Assembly: GCA_040507895.1 (NCBI GenBank)
Contig: JBEVNX010000046.1
Location: forward strand, 1-9,265
Origin: JBEVNX01 sp040507895
Lineage (GTDB): Bacteria; Desulfobacterota; Binatia; JACPRU01
Direction: 5' to 3'
DNA: 9,265 bases
In this document: piece by piece, positions 1-9,265 of the stretch
Layout of the letters: every line of letters begins with the position of its first letter
How positions within the stretch are numbered: position 1 is the first letter of the stretch
The notes under the pieces: model-generated
The model's database searches: none
The model's input: only the letters and a program-made list of their open reading frames with translations
Told to the model about the DNA's origin: nothing
Program-made: the position numbers and the translations under genes

Positions 1-519
1 CGGGCGGGAGATCAGCAGGCATTTCGAGATCTCTTCGAGCGCTATCACCGCCAGGTGCTGGCGCTCGCGGTCGGCATGACGGGGAGCGGCGACGACGCCA
101 TGGATGTCGCCCAGGAAACCTTCATTCGCGCCCACAAGAACCTCGCGAGCTTCCTAGGCGAGTCGAGCTTCTATACCTGGCTCTACCGAATCGCCGTCAA
201 CGTCGCGATCGACTTCCGCCGCCGCCAGTCGCGCCGCGCGGAAGTTCTGCCCTCCGATCCGATCGACGAGACCATAGTTGATGCAGAGCGCACCCTCGAT
301 CCGCGCCGCGAGATCGAGCGACGGGAGCTCGGCGTGCGCATTCTGCAGAGCATCGACGAGTTGACGCCCGAGCACAAAGCCGCCATCATTCTTCGTGAGA
401 TCGAAGGCCTGTCTTACGAAGACATCAGCAAAGTCATGCAGTGCTCGAAGGGGACGGTGATGAGCCGGCTCCACTACGCACGCAAGAAGCTGCAGTCGAA
501 GCTGCGTGATCTCTTGTAG
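1..519 (+). CDS. ECF-type RNA polymerase sigma factor, 5' end cut by window
   Basis: Directs RNA polymerase to a set of stress or envelope promoters and is probably held inactive by the anti-sigma factor encoded next. The frame is open from base 1, so the start lies upstream; 172 codons are visible. Codons about 5-78 are sigma region 2: an QQAFRDLFERY-type helix, then DVAQETFIRAHKNL (core binding and -10 recognition) and the FYTWLYRIAVNVAIDFRRR stretch. A charged variable linker follows. Codons about 114-170 are region 4 with a helix-turn-helix: LTPEHKAAIILREIEGLSYEDISKVM and then SKGTVMSRLHYARKKL, which reads the -35 element. Size and two-domain structure fit the RpoE/SigW-like group. A GTG at base 55 is in frame but would cut into region 2, so it is not the start. 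Its targets cannot be read from this window. Confidence 0.93.
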   Translation, partial: RAGDQQAFRDLFERYHRQVLALAVGMTGSGDDAMDVAQETFIRAHKNLASFLGESSFYTWLYRIAVNVAIDFRRRQSRRAEVLPSDPIDETIVDAERTLDPRREIERRELGVRILQSIDELTPEHKAAIILREIEGLSYEDISKVMQCSKGTVMSRLHYARKKLQSKLRDLL

Positions 520-525
520 AGGTCT

Positions 526-1059
526 TTGAGCGCCGTGTCGTTCGAGCGAGAGATCAATTGCCACGATTTCACGAGGCGCTTCGACGGCTTTCTCGACGGC
601 GAGATGGACGCGCATTCGCTGCGCTCCATGGCGATCCACGCGAGCCACTGCGGGTCCTGCGGCGCGGATCTCGAGCACGCCGAGAGCATGCAGGAGCTGT
701 TGGTGCGTGCCGTGGAGGCGGAAGCGGATCGGATCGATTCCTCGCGGCTGTGGCGCGGCATCGAGTCGCGCCTCGAGCCGGCCCCGGCCCCGGTCCTCCA
801 CCGGCTGCGGGATCGGGTGGCGGGGTTGCGCTGGGCGCCGGCGGTGCCGGCGTTGGCCGTCGGGGGTGCGCTGGCCGCGTTGTTGGCGCTGCTCTTCTGG
901 CCCGTCGCTGCGCCGTCGGATCCGACCCGTGTGGCGGACAACCACGCGCAGATCGACCGCATCGAATCGAGTGCGTCGCACGTGGCGGTCTGGAGCGAGC
1001 CGGCGGAGCACACCACCGCGATCTGGGTGGCGAGCTACGAGCCGGAGGGCGTACCGTGA
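526..1059 (+). CDS. Membrane-anchored zinc-finger anti-sigma factor (zf-HC2/ZAS type)
   Basis: Probably binds and silences the sigma factor encoded just upstream. The protein is 177 residues. The N-terminal cytoplasmic part carries the ZAS zinc site: C12 followed by H38-x3-C42-x2-C45, with the FDGFLDGEMD segment between them that is typical of zf-HC2 proteins. A proline/alanine linker follows, then one hydrophobic segment at about residues 105-128 and a short C-terminal part (about 49 residues) expected outside the membrane. The start is uncertain: TTG at 526 is only 3 bases after AGAGG (518-522), while GTG at 535 lies 12 bases after it; both keep the zinc site. The gene starts 6 bases after the sigma stop and overlaps the next gene by 4 bases. 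I infer the sigma pairing from position and domain type; the signal that releases the sigma factor is unknown. Confidence 0.88.
   Translation: MSAVSFEREINCHDFTRRFDGFLDGEMDAHSLRSMAIHASHCGSCGADLEHAESMQELLVRAVEAEADRIDSSRLWRGIESRLEPAPAPVLHRLRDRVAGLRWAPAVPALAVGGALAALLALLFWPVAAPSDPTRVADNHAQIDRIESSASHVAVWSEPAEHTTAIWVASYEPEGVP
1044..1049 (+). promoter_or_regulatory. Ribosome binding site GGAGGG for the exported-protein gene
   Basis: GGAGGG lies 6 bases before the GTG at 1056, inside the end of the anti-sigma gene. It decides the start of the next gene at the GTGA overlap rather than at the in-frame codons further upstream. Confidence 0.7.
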
Positions 1060-1526
1060 ATATCGCCGTACCTCTCGCGCGTCGCTGGTTGATCCCGTTC
1101 GCCGCGGTGCTGTCCGCGATCTTCGTCCGGCTCGCGGTCGCCGACAGCGAAGTGGCGCTGCGCGTGCGAACCGTGCTCGCCACGGACAGCGGCTCGGACT
1201 TCGATCAGCGCCTCACGGGATACCGTCGCCAGCTGCGCGGCCTGTTCCACTACACGTCGTATCGGCTCGTGAAGGAGGAGGAGAGGCACTGCCCGTTCGG
1301 CCTTCCCAACAACTTCGAGATCCCCGGTGGCCGCTACCTCGAGGTGTTGCCCGTGGCGCTGAAGGAGAACCGGCTTAGGCTTCGCGTGCTGCTGATCGAG
1401 GGAACGAGCCCGCCGCCGCTCGACACCGATTTCACGGTGCCGAACCGCGGCAACATCTGGGTCGGCGGCCCCTACAATCCAGATGGCGTGCTGCTGATCT
1501 CGATCGGAGCGGAGGCCATGCAGTGA
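1056..1526 (+). CDS. Small exported protein of unknown function, linked to the sigma/anti-sigma pair
   Basis: 156 residues. The GTG start overlaps the anti-sigma stop as GTGA and has a strong GGAGGG site. Residues 1-29 look like a signal peptide: RR at 9-10, a hydrophobic core, and a likely cut after AVA at 27-29, so the mature protein would be periplasmic. I see no lipobox cysteine. The mature part has a central stretch LRGLFHYTSYRLVKEEE, then EIPGGRYLEVLP, LLIEGTSPPPLDTDF and a C-terminal VGGPYNPDGVLLISI, suggesting a compact beta-rich domain. I recall similar proteins beside ECF sigma factors in delta-type bacteria, but I cannot name a family or function. The location suggests a sensor, ligand or modulator for the anti-sigma factor; that is inference from position only. 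Confidence 0.8.
   Translation: MNIAVPLARRWLIPFAAVLSAIFVRLAVADSEVALRVRTVLATDSGSDFDQRLTGYRRQLRGLFHYTSYRLVKEEERHCPFGLPNNFEIPGGRYLEVLPVALKENRLRLRVLLIEGTSPPPLDTDFTVPNRGNIWVGGPYNPDGVLLISIGAEAMQ
1511..1515 (+). promoter_or_regulatory. Ribosome binding site GGAGG for the 96-residue membrane protein
   Basis: GGAGG lies 7 bases before the GTG at 1523, inside the end of the exported-protein gene. It supports the GTG in the GTGA overlap as the true start. Confidence 0.7.
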
Positions 1527-1813
1527 GTTCGCTGTTCGCGCTGCTTCGCGACCAGGCGTACGACCTGTGGCGGCGATTTCGCGAGGACGGCGAAGTGGCA
1601 CGCTTGCTGCCGATGCTACGGCCGATCCGTCCCTACGCCGGGCCGCGGGCGTTGTCGCCGCTCACCACGCTCGGCGTGCTTCTGGCGCTGGCGGCGACGT
1701 GCGGCGTGGCGCTCGGCGCTTTTGCTGTGCTGCTGCTGGCCTCGTTGGTGCTGTACCTCCTGCTGACCGAGGTCCTCGGGCTCGAGATCGAACTCCGGCC
1801 CGTACCGTTCTGA
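1523..1813 (+). CDS. Small two-helix membrane protein of unknown function
   Basis: 96 residues, starting at a GTG that overlaps the previous stop by four bases and has a good GGAGG site. Residues 1-45 are charged and probably cytoplasmic (DQAYDLWRRFREDGE and a proline-containing LRPIRPYAGPRAL). Residues about 46-86 are almost wholly hydrophobic (GVLLALAATCGVALGAF and VLLLASLVLYLLL), long enough for a helical hairpin. The short tail is LGLEIELRPVPF. I do not recognise the family. Its tight coupling to the anti-sigma and exported-protein genes suggests it belongs to that module; alternatively it only shares the transcript with engB. Reality of the gene is supported by length, ribosome binding site and overlap on both ends; function is unknown. 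Confidence 0.72.
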   Translation: MSSLFALLRDQAYDLWRRFREDGEVARLLPMLRPIRPYAGPRALSPLTTLGVLLALAATCGVALGAFAVLLLASLVLYLLLTEVLGLEIELRPVPF

Positions 1814-2418
1814 CCTCCCTCGATCTCGAGTATCTGGGCTCGGCGTTGCCGAGCGAGCGCCGAAGCGGCGCGCTGCCCGAGATCGCGATCGTGGGACGGT
1901 CGAATGTCGGAAAATCGTCACTGCTGAACGTGATCGGCGGGCGGCGCGATCTCGCTCGGGTGAGCAAGACCCCTGGGCGAACCCAGCGCCTCCACTTCTT
2001 CCGCGAGCGCAAAAAGGGATTCGTGCTGGTCGATTTGCCGGGATTCGGCTACGCGCGCGTTTCGAAACAGGTCAAGCGGCAGCTTTCTCTAGACACCGAG
2101 TCCTACCTCCAGGAGCGAGATGCCCTCCGTGCGCTCGTGCTGCTGCTCGATGTGCGGCGTGATCCCGAGGCCGATGAGCACGCGCTCGCCGACTTTGCGG
2201 CCTCACGGGGGGTCGGCTTCCTGTGCGTGGCGACGAAGGTCGACAAGCTCGGACGAGGCGAGCGCCAGCGCCGGCTGCGTGCCCTCGACGGGGCGGGCCT
2301 CGGCCCGTGGCTGCCCTTCTCCGCGGTCAGCGGCGAGGGACGGGAGGCGCTCATCGAAGCGCTGACGCGGCTCGCCGGCTCGAGCGCTTCGTCCGGGTCG
2401 TCGGGGTTCGGCTCATGA
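1810..2418 (+). CDS. engB: Ribosome biogenesis GTPase EngB/YihA (YsxC)
   Basis: A TrmE-Era-EngA-EngB-type GTPase needed for late assembly of the 50S ribosomal subunit in the cytoplasm. The GTPase motifs are complete. Numbering from the CTG start: G1 GRSNVGKS at 29-36, G2 region TPGRTQ at 54-59, G3 DLPGFGYARV from 75, G4 TKVD at 142-145, and G5 SAVSGEG from 171. Length is 202 residues, the normal family size (E. coli about 210). The start is odd: no ATG, GTG or TTG lies near the expected N-terminus. CTG at 1810 overlaps the previous stop as CTGA and gives the usual 24-25 residues before the P-loop segment. The alternatives are TTG at 1846, which removes the first beta strand, and GTG at 1699, which adds 37 residues out of frame with the upstream gene. 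The C-terminus is Ser/Gly rich and overlaps murI by four bases. Confidence 0.93.
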   Translation: MTSLDLEYLGSALPSERRSGALPEIAIVGRSNVGKSSLLNVIGGRRDLARVSKTPGRTQRLHFFRERKKGFVLVDLPGFGYARVSKQVKRQLSLDTESYLQERDALRALVLLLDVRRDPEADEHALADFAASRGVGFLCVATKVDKLGRGERQRRLRALDGAGLGPWLPFSAVSGEGREALIEALTRLAGSSASSGSSGFGS

Positions 2419-3275
2419 GTCAAGCTCCGAGGGCTGCGGGAAAATGGAAAACGGCGAATGGGTATAGTACGGGCAGCGGCGTGGACCGAGACGCCATCGG
2501 GATCTTCGACTCGGGGGTCGGCGGTCTTACCGTGATGCACGAGCTCGTCGGTGTTCTGCCGGCCGAGAGCTTCATCTATCTCGGCGACACCGGGCGCTAC
2601 CCATACGGCAACAAATCCCCGGAGACCGTCACGCGCTATTCGCTCGAGAACGCCTCGTTTCTGGTCGAGAAGGGCATCAAGTTACTGGTCGTCGCCTGCA
2701 ACGCCGCATCGTCGGTGGCGCTCGACGCGCTGCGCGCCGAATGCCGCGTTCCGGTGGTCGGAGTCATCGAGCCCGGTGCGAAAGCGGCAGCCGCAAGCAC
2801 CGGGAGCGGTCGCGTCGGAGTGATCGGCACCGAGGTGACGATCGCGAGCGGGGCGTACACGCGGGCGCTCAAGCGGCTGCGCCCAAAGCTCGAGATCTAC
2901 ACGCGCGCTTGTCCGCTGTTCGTGCCGCTGGCCGAGGAGGGTTGGACGGACAACGAAGTCGCCCACGCCACGATCGCTCTCTACCTGGGGAGCCTGCAGA
3001 GAAGCGGCATCGACACGCTGATCCTCGGCTGCACCCACTATCCGCTGCTCAAGCGAGCGATCGCGGATTTCCTGGGGAACGGAGTGCGGCTCGTGGATTC
3101 GGCCGAAGAGACGGCTCAGGAGGTCCGCGAGACGTTGAAGGAACGCGGACAGCTCCGCCGGCGCGGCCGCGGCGCGACGAGCTTCTTCGTCACCGACGTC
3201 CCGGACCGCTTCATCAAGGTCGGCCGGCGCTTCCTCGGCGAGCGCGTCGAGTCGGCGGTGCGGATCGAACGATGA
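2415..3275 (+). CDS. murI: Glutamate racemase
   Basis: Interconverts L- and D-glutamate, supplying D-glutamate for the peptidoglycan stem peptide; cytoplasmic, cofactor-independent. Numbering from ATG 2415 gives 286 residues. The substrate-binding DSGVGGLTV begins at D32, then LGDTGRYPYGNKS. The first catalytic cysteine is C95 in ACNAASS, and the second is C206 in LGCTHYPLL with the adjacent H208. VIEPGAKAA lies between them. All key residues of the family are present, including both cysteines of the two-base mechanism. Two starts are possible: ATG 2415, overlapping the engB stop as ATGA, and GTG 2481, which gives a 264-residue protein beginning VDRDAIGIFDSG at the usual family N-terminus. 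The first 22 residues from ATG 2415 look unconserved. No strong ribosome binding site precedes either. Confidence 0.95.
   Translation: MSQAPRAAGKWKTANGYSTGSGVDRDAIGIFDSGVGGLTVMHELVGVLPAESFIYLGDTGRYPYGNKSPETVTRYSLENASFLVEKGIKLLVVACNAASSVALDALRAECRVPVVGVIEPGAKAAAASTGSGRVGVIGTEVTIASGAYTRALKRLRPKLEIYTRACPLFVPLAEEGWTDNEVAHATIALYLGSLQRSGIDTLILGCTHYPLLKRAIADFLGNGVRLVDSAEETAQEVRETLKERGQLRRRGRGATSFFVTDVPDRFIKVGRRFLGERVESAVRIER
2463..2468 (+). promoter_or_regulatory. Possible -10 element TATAGT just before the alternative murI start
   Basis: TATAGT matches the sigma-70 -10 consensus at 5 of 6 bases and sits in a locally AT-richer patch (about 2441-2470) of a very GC-rich gene chain. It lies 12 bases before GTG 2481, so a transcript from it would be nearly leaderless for the shorter MurI. 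No acceptable -35 box is visible at the right spacing, so this is weak. Confidence 0.18.
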
Positions 3276-4183
3276 ACGAGATCGGGCGGACGGCGGTGGA
3301 GGCCCCGACCGGCGCGACCGAGTGGCTCGCACTGCTACGGCCCGAGCAGTGGGTGAAGAACCTGCTCGTATTCGCGGCGCTGATCTTCTCGAAGCACCTG
3401 TTCGTCGCGGATTCGGCGGCTCGCGCAGTCCTCGCCTTCGTGAGCTTCTGCCTCGTGGCGAGCGCTTCGTATCTGATGAACGACGTGCATGACGCCGAGA
3501 GCGACCGGTTGCATCCGGGCAAGCGGCAGCGGCCGATTGCGGCCGGGCGAGTCACCCCGCAGGCTGCGCTTCTCGTCGCGGCGGTCCTGACAGCCGGCGG
3601 CTTCGGCATCGCCGTCGCGCTCGGGCAGAGCTTCGCGTGGACTCTCGCCGCCTACGCGGTGCTGCAGATCTCGTATTCGTTTCTGCTCAAGAACATCGTC
3701 ATTGTCGACGCGATGGCGATCGCGACGGGCTTCGTGTTGCGCGCCGTGGCTGGAGGCGTGGTGATCGACGTCAACGTGTCGCCCTGGCTTATCATCTGCA
3801 CGTTCCTGCTCGCGCTGTTCCTCGGCTTCAGTAAGCGCCGCCACGAGGTGCAGCTCCTCGAGGAGAACGCCGTCGCGCACCGCCCCTCGCTACGCGACTA
3901 TAGCCCGTATTTCCTCGACCAGATGATCTCGGTGGTCACGGCGTCGACCGTGGTCGCCTACGCGATCTACTCGGTCTCGCCTGAGGTTCGAGAGAAGCTG
4001 CACACCGACTCGCTCTACCTGACGGTGCCCTTTGTTTTGTACGGAATTTTCCGTTACCTATACTTAGTTCATCAGCGCGAGGGCGGCGGGAACCCGACAC
4101 GGGAGCTGCTCACCGACCGACCGCTTTGGGTGAACGTGCTCTGCTGGATCGGAACGGCGATATGGCTTCTGTACGCTCGCTAG
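3272..4183 (+). CDS. UbiA-superfamily prenyltransferase, decaprenyl-phosphate phosphoribosyltransferase-like
   Basis: Integral membrane enzyme of 303 residues. The first Asp motif is N70-D71-V-H-D74-x3-D78, followed by HPGKRQRPIAAG, which closely resembles the segment in mycobacterial DPPR synthase (Rv3806c) and differs from typical quinone-pathway UbiA. The second motif region starts at D146 (DAMAIATGFVLRAVAGG), with FSKRRHE at about 186-192. Most of the rest is hydrophobic and fits the usual nine-helix fold. The known family reaction transfers phosphoribose from PRPP to a polyprenyl phosphate, the first step to a lipid-linked pentose donor; whether this protein uses the same substrates is inference. 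It starts at an ATG overlapping the murI stop by four bases and overlaps the DUF362 gene by 22 bases. No DprE1/DprE2-like epimerase is in the window. A patch of rare AT-rich codons occurs at 4027-4072. Confidence 0.87.
   Translation: MNEIGRTAVEAPTGATEWLALLRPEQWVKNLLVFAALIFSKHLFVADSAARAVLAFVSFCLVASASYLMNDVHDAESDRLHPGKRQRPIAAGRVTPQAALLVAAVLTAGGFGIAVALGQSFAWTLAAYAVLQISYSFLLKNIVIVDAMAIATGFVLRAVAGGVVIDVNVSPWLIICTFLLALFLGFSKRRHEVQLLEENAVAHRPSLRDYSPYFLDQMISVVTASTVVAYAIYSVSPEVREKLHTDSLYLTVPFVLYGIFRYLYLVHQREGGGNPTRELLTDRPLWVNVLCWIGTAIWLLYAR
4037..4064 (+). promoter_or_regulatory. Candidate internal promoter inside the UbiA-family gene
   Basis: TTGTAC (4037-4042) and TATACT (4059-4064) are separated by 16 bases. 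The -10 matches consensus at 5 of 6 bases and the -35 at 3 of 6. It lies in the most AT-rich stretch of the window and would start a transcript about 90 bases before the DUF362 ATG, thus serving DUF362 and secA. The match is by eye only. Confidence 0.3.
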
Positions 4184-5309
4184 TCGCAGTCGTGAAGACG
4201 AAGCCCGAGTCCGTTCTCGAGGATTACGGGACGGCCATGCGGCTAGCCGAGTATTCGCGTACCATCCCGCCCGCCGGCGACACGCTCCTCAAGCTCAATC
4301 TCTCCTGGACTCAATACTTTCCCGCGTGCTCGACGCAGCCGTGGCAGCTCGAAGGCGTGGCTCGCACGCTGCTCGAGGACGGCTACCCGCGTCAGCGGCT
4401 GTTTCCGGTCGAGAACAAGACCGTCGTGACCGATCCGCGCAAAGGTTGCCGGAACAACCTTTGGGAGCCGATCCTGCGGCGCTACGGCCTCGCGTTCTGG
4501 CCGCTCCCCGAAGTCGAGTGGACCGTCTACAAGTTTCAGTCGCCGCTGCTCAAGCTGAACGACATCTTCCCGGAGGGGATCGAGATCCCCAAGATGTACG
4601 TCGGGAAGAGCATCGTTCATCTCCCGACCCTGAAGACGCATGGCCATTCGATCACCACCGGAGCGATCAAGAACGCCTTCGGAGGCCTCCTCAAGGAAGT
4701 GCGTCACTACGCACACAAGTACATTCACGAGGTGATGGTCGACCTCGTGATGATGCAGAAGGAGCTTCACCCCGGCGTGTTCGCGGTCATGGACGGAACG
4801 GTCGCGGGCGACGGCGCCGGGCCGCGGACGATGTTCCCGCGCGTCAAGAACTACATCCTGGCGAGCGACGACAGCGTGGCGATCGATGCCATCGCCGCCA
4901 AGATGATGGGTTTCCCGCCGCTGGAGATTCCGTATCTTCGTATGTGCCACGACCGCGGTCTCGGCGTGGCGGATCCCCGGGAGATCGAGGTCGTCGGCGA
5001 GGACGTCTCCGGCGTCGATTTCGGCTTTCAGACCAAGAAGAGCTTCGTGATCTGGGGCGATCAGATGTTGCGCAAGGGGCCGCTGCGCTTCCTCGAGAAG
5101 ATCGCCCTCCATTCGCCGCTCGTCGTATGGGCGCCGATGGCGTCCAACGTGTACCACGATCTGTTGTGGTACCCGACGATCGGCCAGCAACGGATCCGAG
5201 AGTTCCGTCAGACGGAGTGGGGCCGCCTGTTCGAGCGCTATCGCGATGAGGGTACTCTCGGTGGCCCGATCGCCGAGCCGCCGAGCGAGAAGCGGGCCGC
5301 AGCCTCGTA

Positions 5310-5310
<1 letters not shown>
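4162..5310 (+). CDS. DUF362 domain protein
   Basis: 382 residues, cytoplasmic as far as can be seen (no signal peptide or clear membrane helix). It shows the DUF362 pattern in order: KLNLS in place of the common KPNL near residue 44, LPTLKTHGHS at 154-163, GAIKNAFGG ending near 175, a VMDGTVAGDGAGPR segment around 210-222, the SDDSVAIDAIAAKMMG block at about 235-250, and a GLGVADPREIEVVGED segment. It lacks the ferredoxin-like four-cysteine clusters found in some family members. The biochemical role of this family is poorly defined, so I give none. ATG 4162 was chosen because it begins just upstream of the LVAVVK strand; it overlaps the UbiA-family gene by 22 bases. The stop overlaps the secA GTG by one base (TAGTG). 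The neighbouring UbiA protein is a plausible functional partner, by position only. Confidence 0.87.
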
Positions 5311-8980
<3,670 letters not shown>

Positions 8981-8981
<1 letters not shown>

Positions 8982-9094
8982 TGCGCTGCTCGCCCGACGG
9001 GCAGCGGATCGAGCGTGAGCAGGCCAGGGACATCCACGGGCGCACTGAGCAGCGGCGCGTCGTCCGGCCGCTGAATCCGGGCGCTTCCGTTTGA
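8981..9094 (+). CDS. Possible 37-residue small ORF coupled to secA
   Basis: An ATG at 8981 shares its A with the secA stop (TGATG), the same kind of junction seen elsewhere in this gene chain, and the frame stays open for 37 codons to TGA at 9092-9094. The predicted peptide starts MRCSPDGQRIEREQARDI, is hydrophilic and Arg-rich, and resembles nothing I recognise. There is no clear ribosome binding site. It may be a chance ORF in GC-rich DNA. Confidence 0.2.
8986..9007 (+). other. Short hairpin after secA, not a convincing terminator
   Basis: GCT-C-GCCC, loop GAC, GGGC-AGC form seven pairs with one bulged C, extended by a G-T and a C-G pair at the base. No T-run follows, so intrinsic termination is doubtful. 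The rest of 8982-9185 contains only the possible small ORF and a weak TTGACG box at 9149-9154 before argJ. Confidence 0.25.
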
Positions 9095-9185
9095 AGCCGT
9101 GGTCCGTCCCCCAGCCGGCGGAGCCCGCGCGTGCAAGCTCGACTCCCATTGACGGAGCCCAGGCACACCGGTAACCCCCGCTCTC

Positions 9186-9265
9186 ATGAAGCGTCCCGTT
9201 CGCCGCGGCGACATCCGCGTCCCCGGTTTTCTGTTCTCCGGCATTGCGTGTGGGCTCAAGAACGA
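9186..9265 (+). CDS. argJ: Glutamate N-acetyltransferase/amino-acid acetyltransferase ArgJ, N-terminus only
   Basis: ArgJ transfers the acetyl group from N-acetylornithine to glutamate in the cyclic arginine pathway and may also use acetyl-CoA. Only 26 codons are present before the window ends. The N-terminal IRVPGFLFSGIACGLKN matches the conserved start of the family (VPGF followed by a G-x-x-A/C-G-L/I-K pattern). The ATG at 9186 fits the usual start of the protein, though several extra residues (MKRPVRRGD) precede the conserved part. No ribosome binding site is evident. The location after secA agrees with a gene order I recall from delta-type bacteria. The catalytic threonine lies beyond the window, so the call rests on the N-terminus and the context. 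Confidence 0.72.
   Translation, partial: MKRPVRRGDIRVPGFLFSGIACGLKN

Noticed and set aside
558..1055. Upstream extension of the exported-protein frame into the anti-sigma gene
   Set aside because: The extension is Arg/Gly-rich shifted-frame sequence; a signal peptide and a strong ribosome binding site place the start at GTG 1056.
1567..1809. Upstream extension of the engB frame
   Set aside because: The translation before 1810 is the shifted reading of the small membrane protein gene (Arg/Ala-rich), and the EngB family begins about 25 residues before the P-loop.
8986..9007. Rho-independent terminator after secA
   Set aside because: A small hairpin is present, but it is bulged and has no following T-run, so I list it only as a hairpin.

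Overview
This is a very GC-rich bacterial window that is almost fully coding on the + strand. It reads as one long chain of tightly coupled genes ending in secA, followed by a short gap and the start of argJ. The genome style (high GC, GTG/TTG starts, ECF sigma with zinc-binding anti-sigma, secA next to argJ, a DPPR-synthase-like UbiA protein, SecA with a CPCGSGKKYKKCH tail) suggests a Gram-negative from the former Deltaproteobacteria or a related phylum such as Myxococcota or Binatota. That placement is inference from gene content; there is no rRNA here.

Layout. 1-519: 3' part of an ECF sigma factor gene, whose reading frame is open to the window edge. 526-1059: membrane-anchored zinc-finger anti-sigma factor. 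1056-1526: small exported protein. 1523-1813: 96-residue membrane protein. 1810-2418: ribosome-assembly GTPase EngB/YihA, probably starting at a CTG. 2415-3275: glutamate racemase MurI. 3272-4183: UbiA-superfamily membrane prenyltransferase closest to decaprenyl-phosphate phosphoribosyltransferase. 4162-5310: DUF362 protein. 5310-8981: SecA, about 320 residues longer than the E. coli protein, mostly because of one insertion in the second nucleotide-binding fold. 8982-9185: short gap with a possible 37-codon ORF and a weak hairpin. 9186-end: N-terminus of ArgJ.

How it fits together. From the anti-sigma gene to secA, neighbouring genes overlap by 1-22 bases, most often as four-base NTGA stop/start overlaps, so translational coupling and a shared transcript are likely. 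The contents share a cell-envelope theme: an envelope-stress type regulator with two small envelope proteins, a peptidoglycan precursor enzyme, a polyprenyl-phosphate modifying enzyme, and the secretion motor. EngB is the exception, being a ribosome biogenesis factor.

Most of the window is conserved housekeeping. The points that look less ordinary are the large SecA insertion, the sigma/anti-sigma/exported/membrane cassette at the start, the CTG start of engB, an AT-rich promoter-like patch inside the UbiA gene, and the UbiA-DUF362 pairing. No tRNA, rRNA, CRISPR array, insertion sequence or long repeat was seen.
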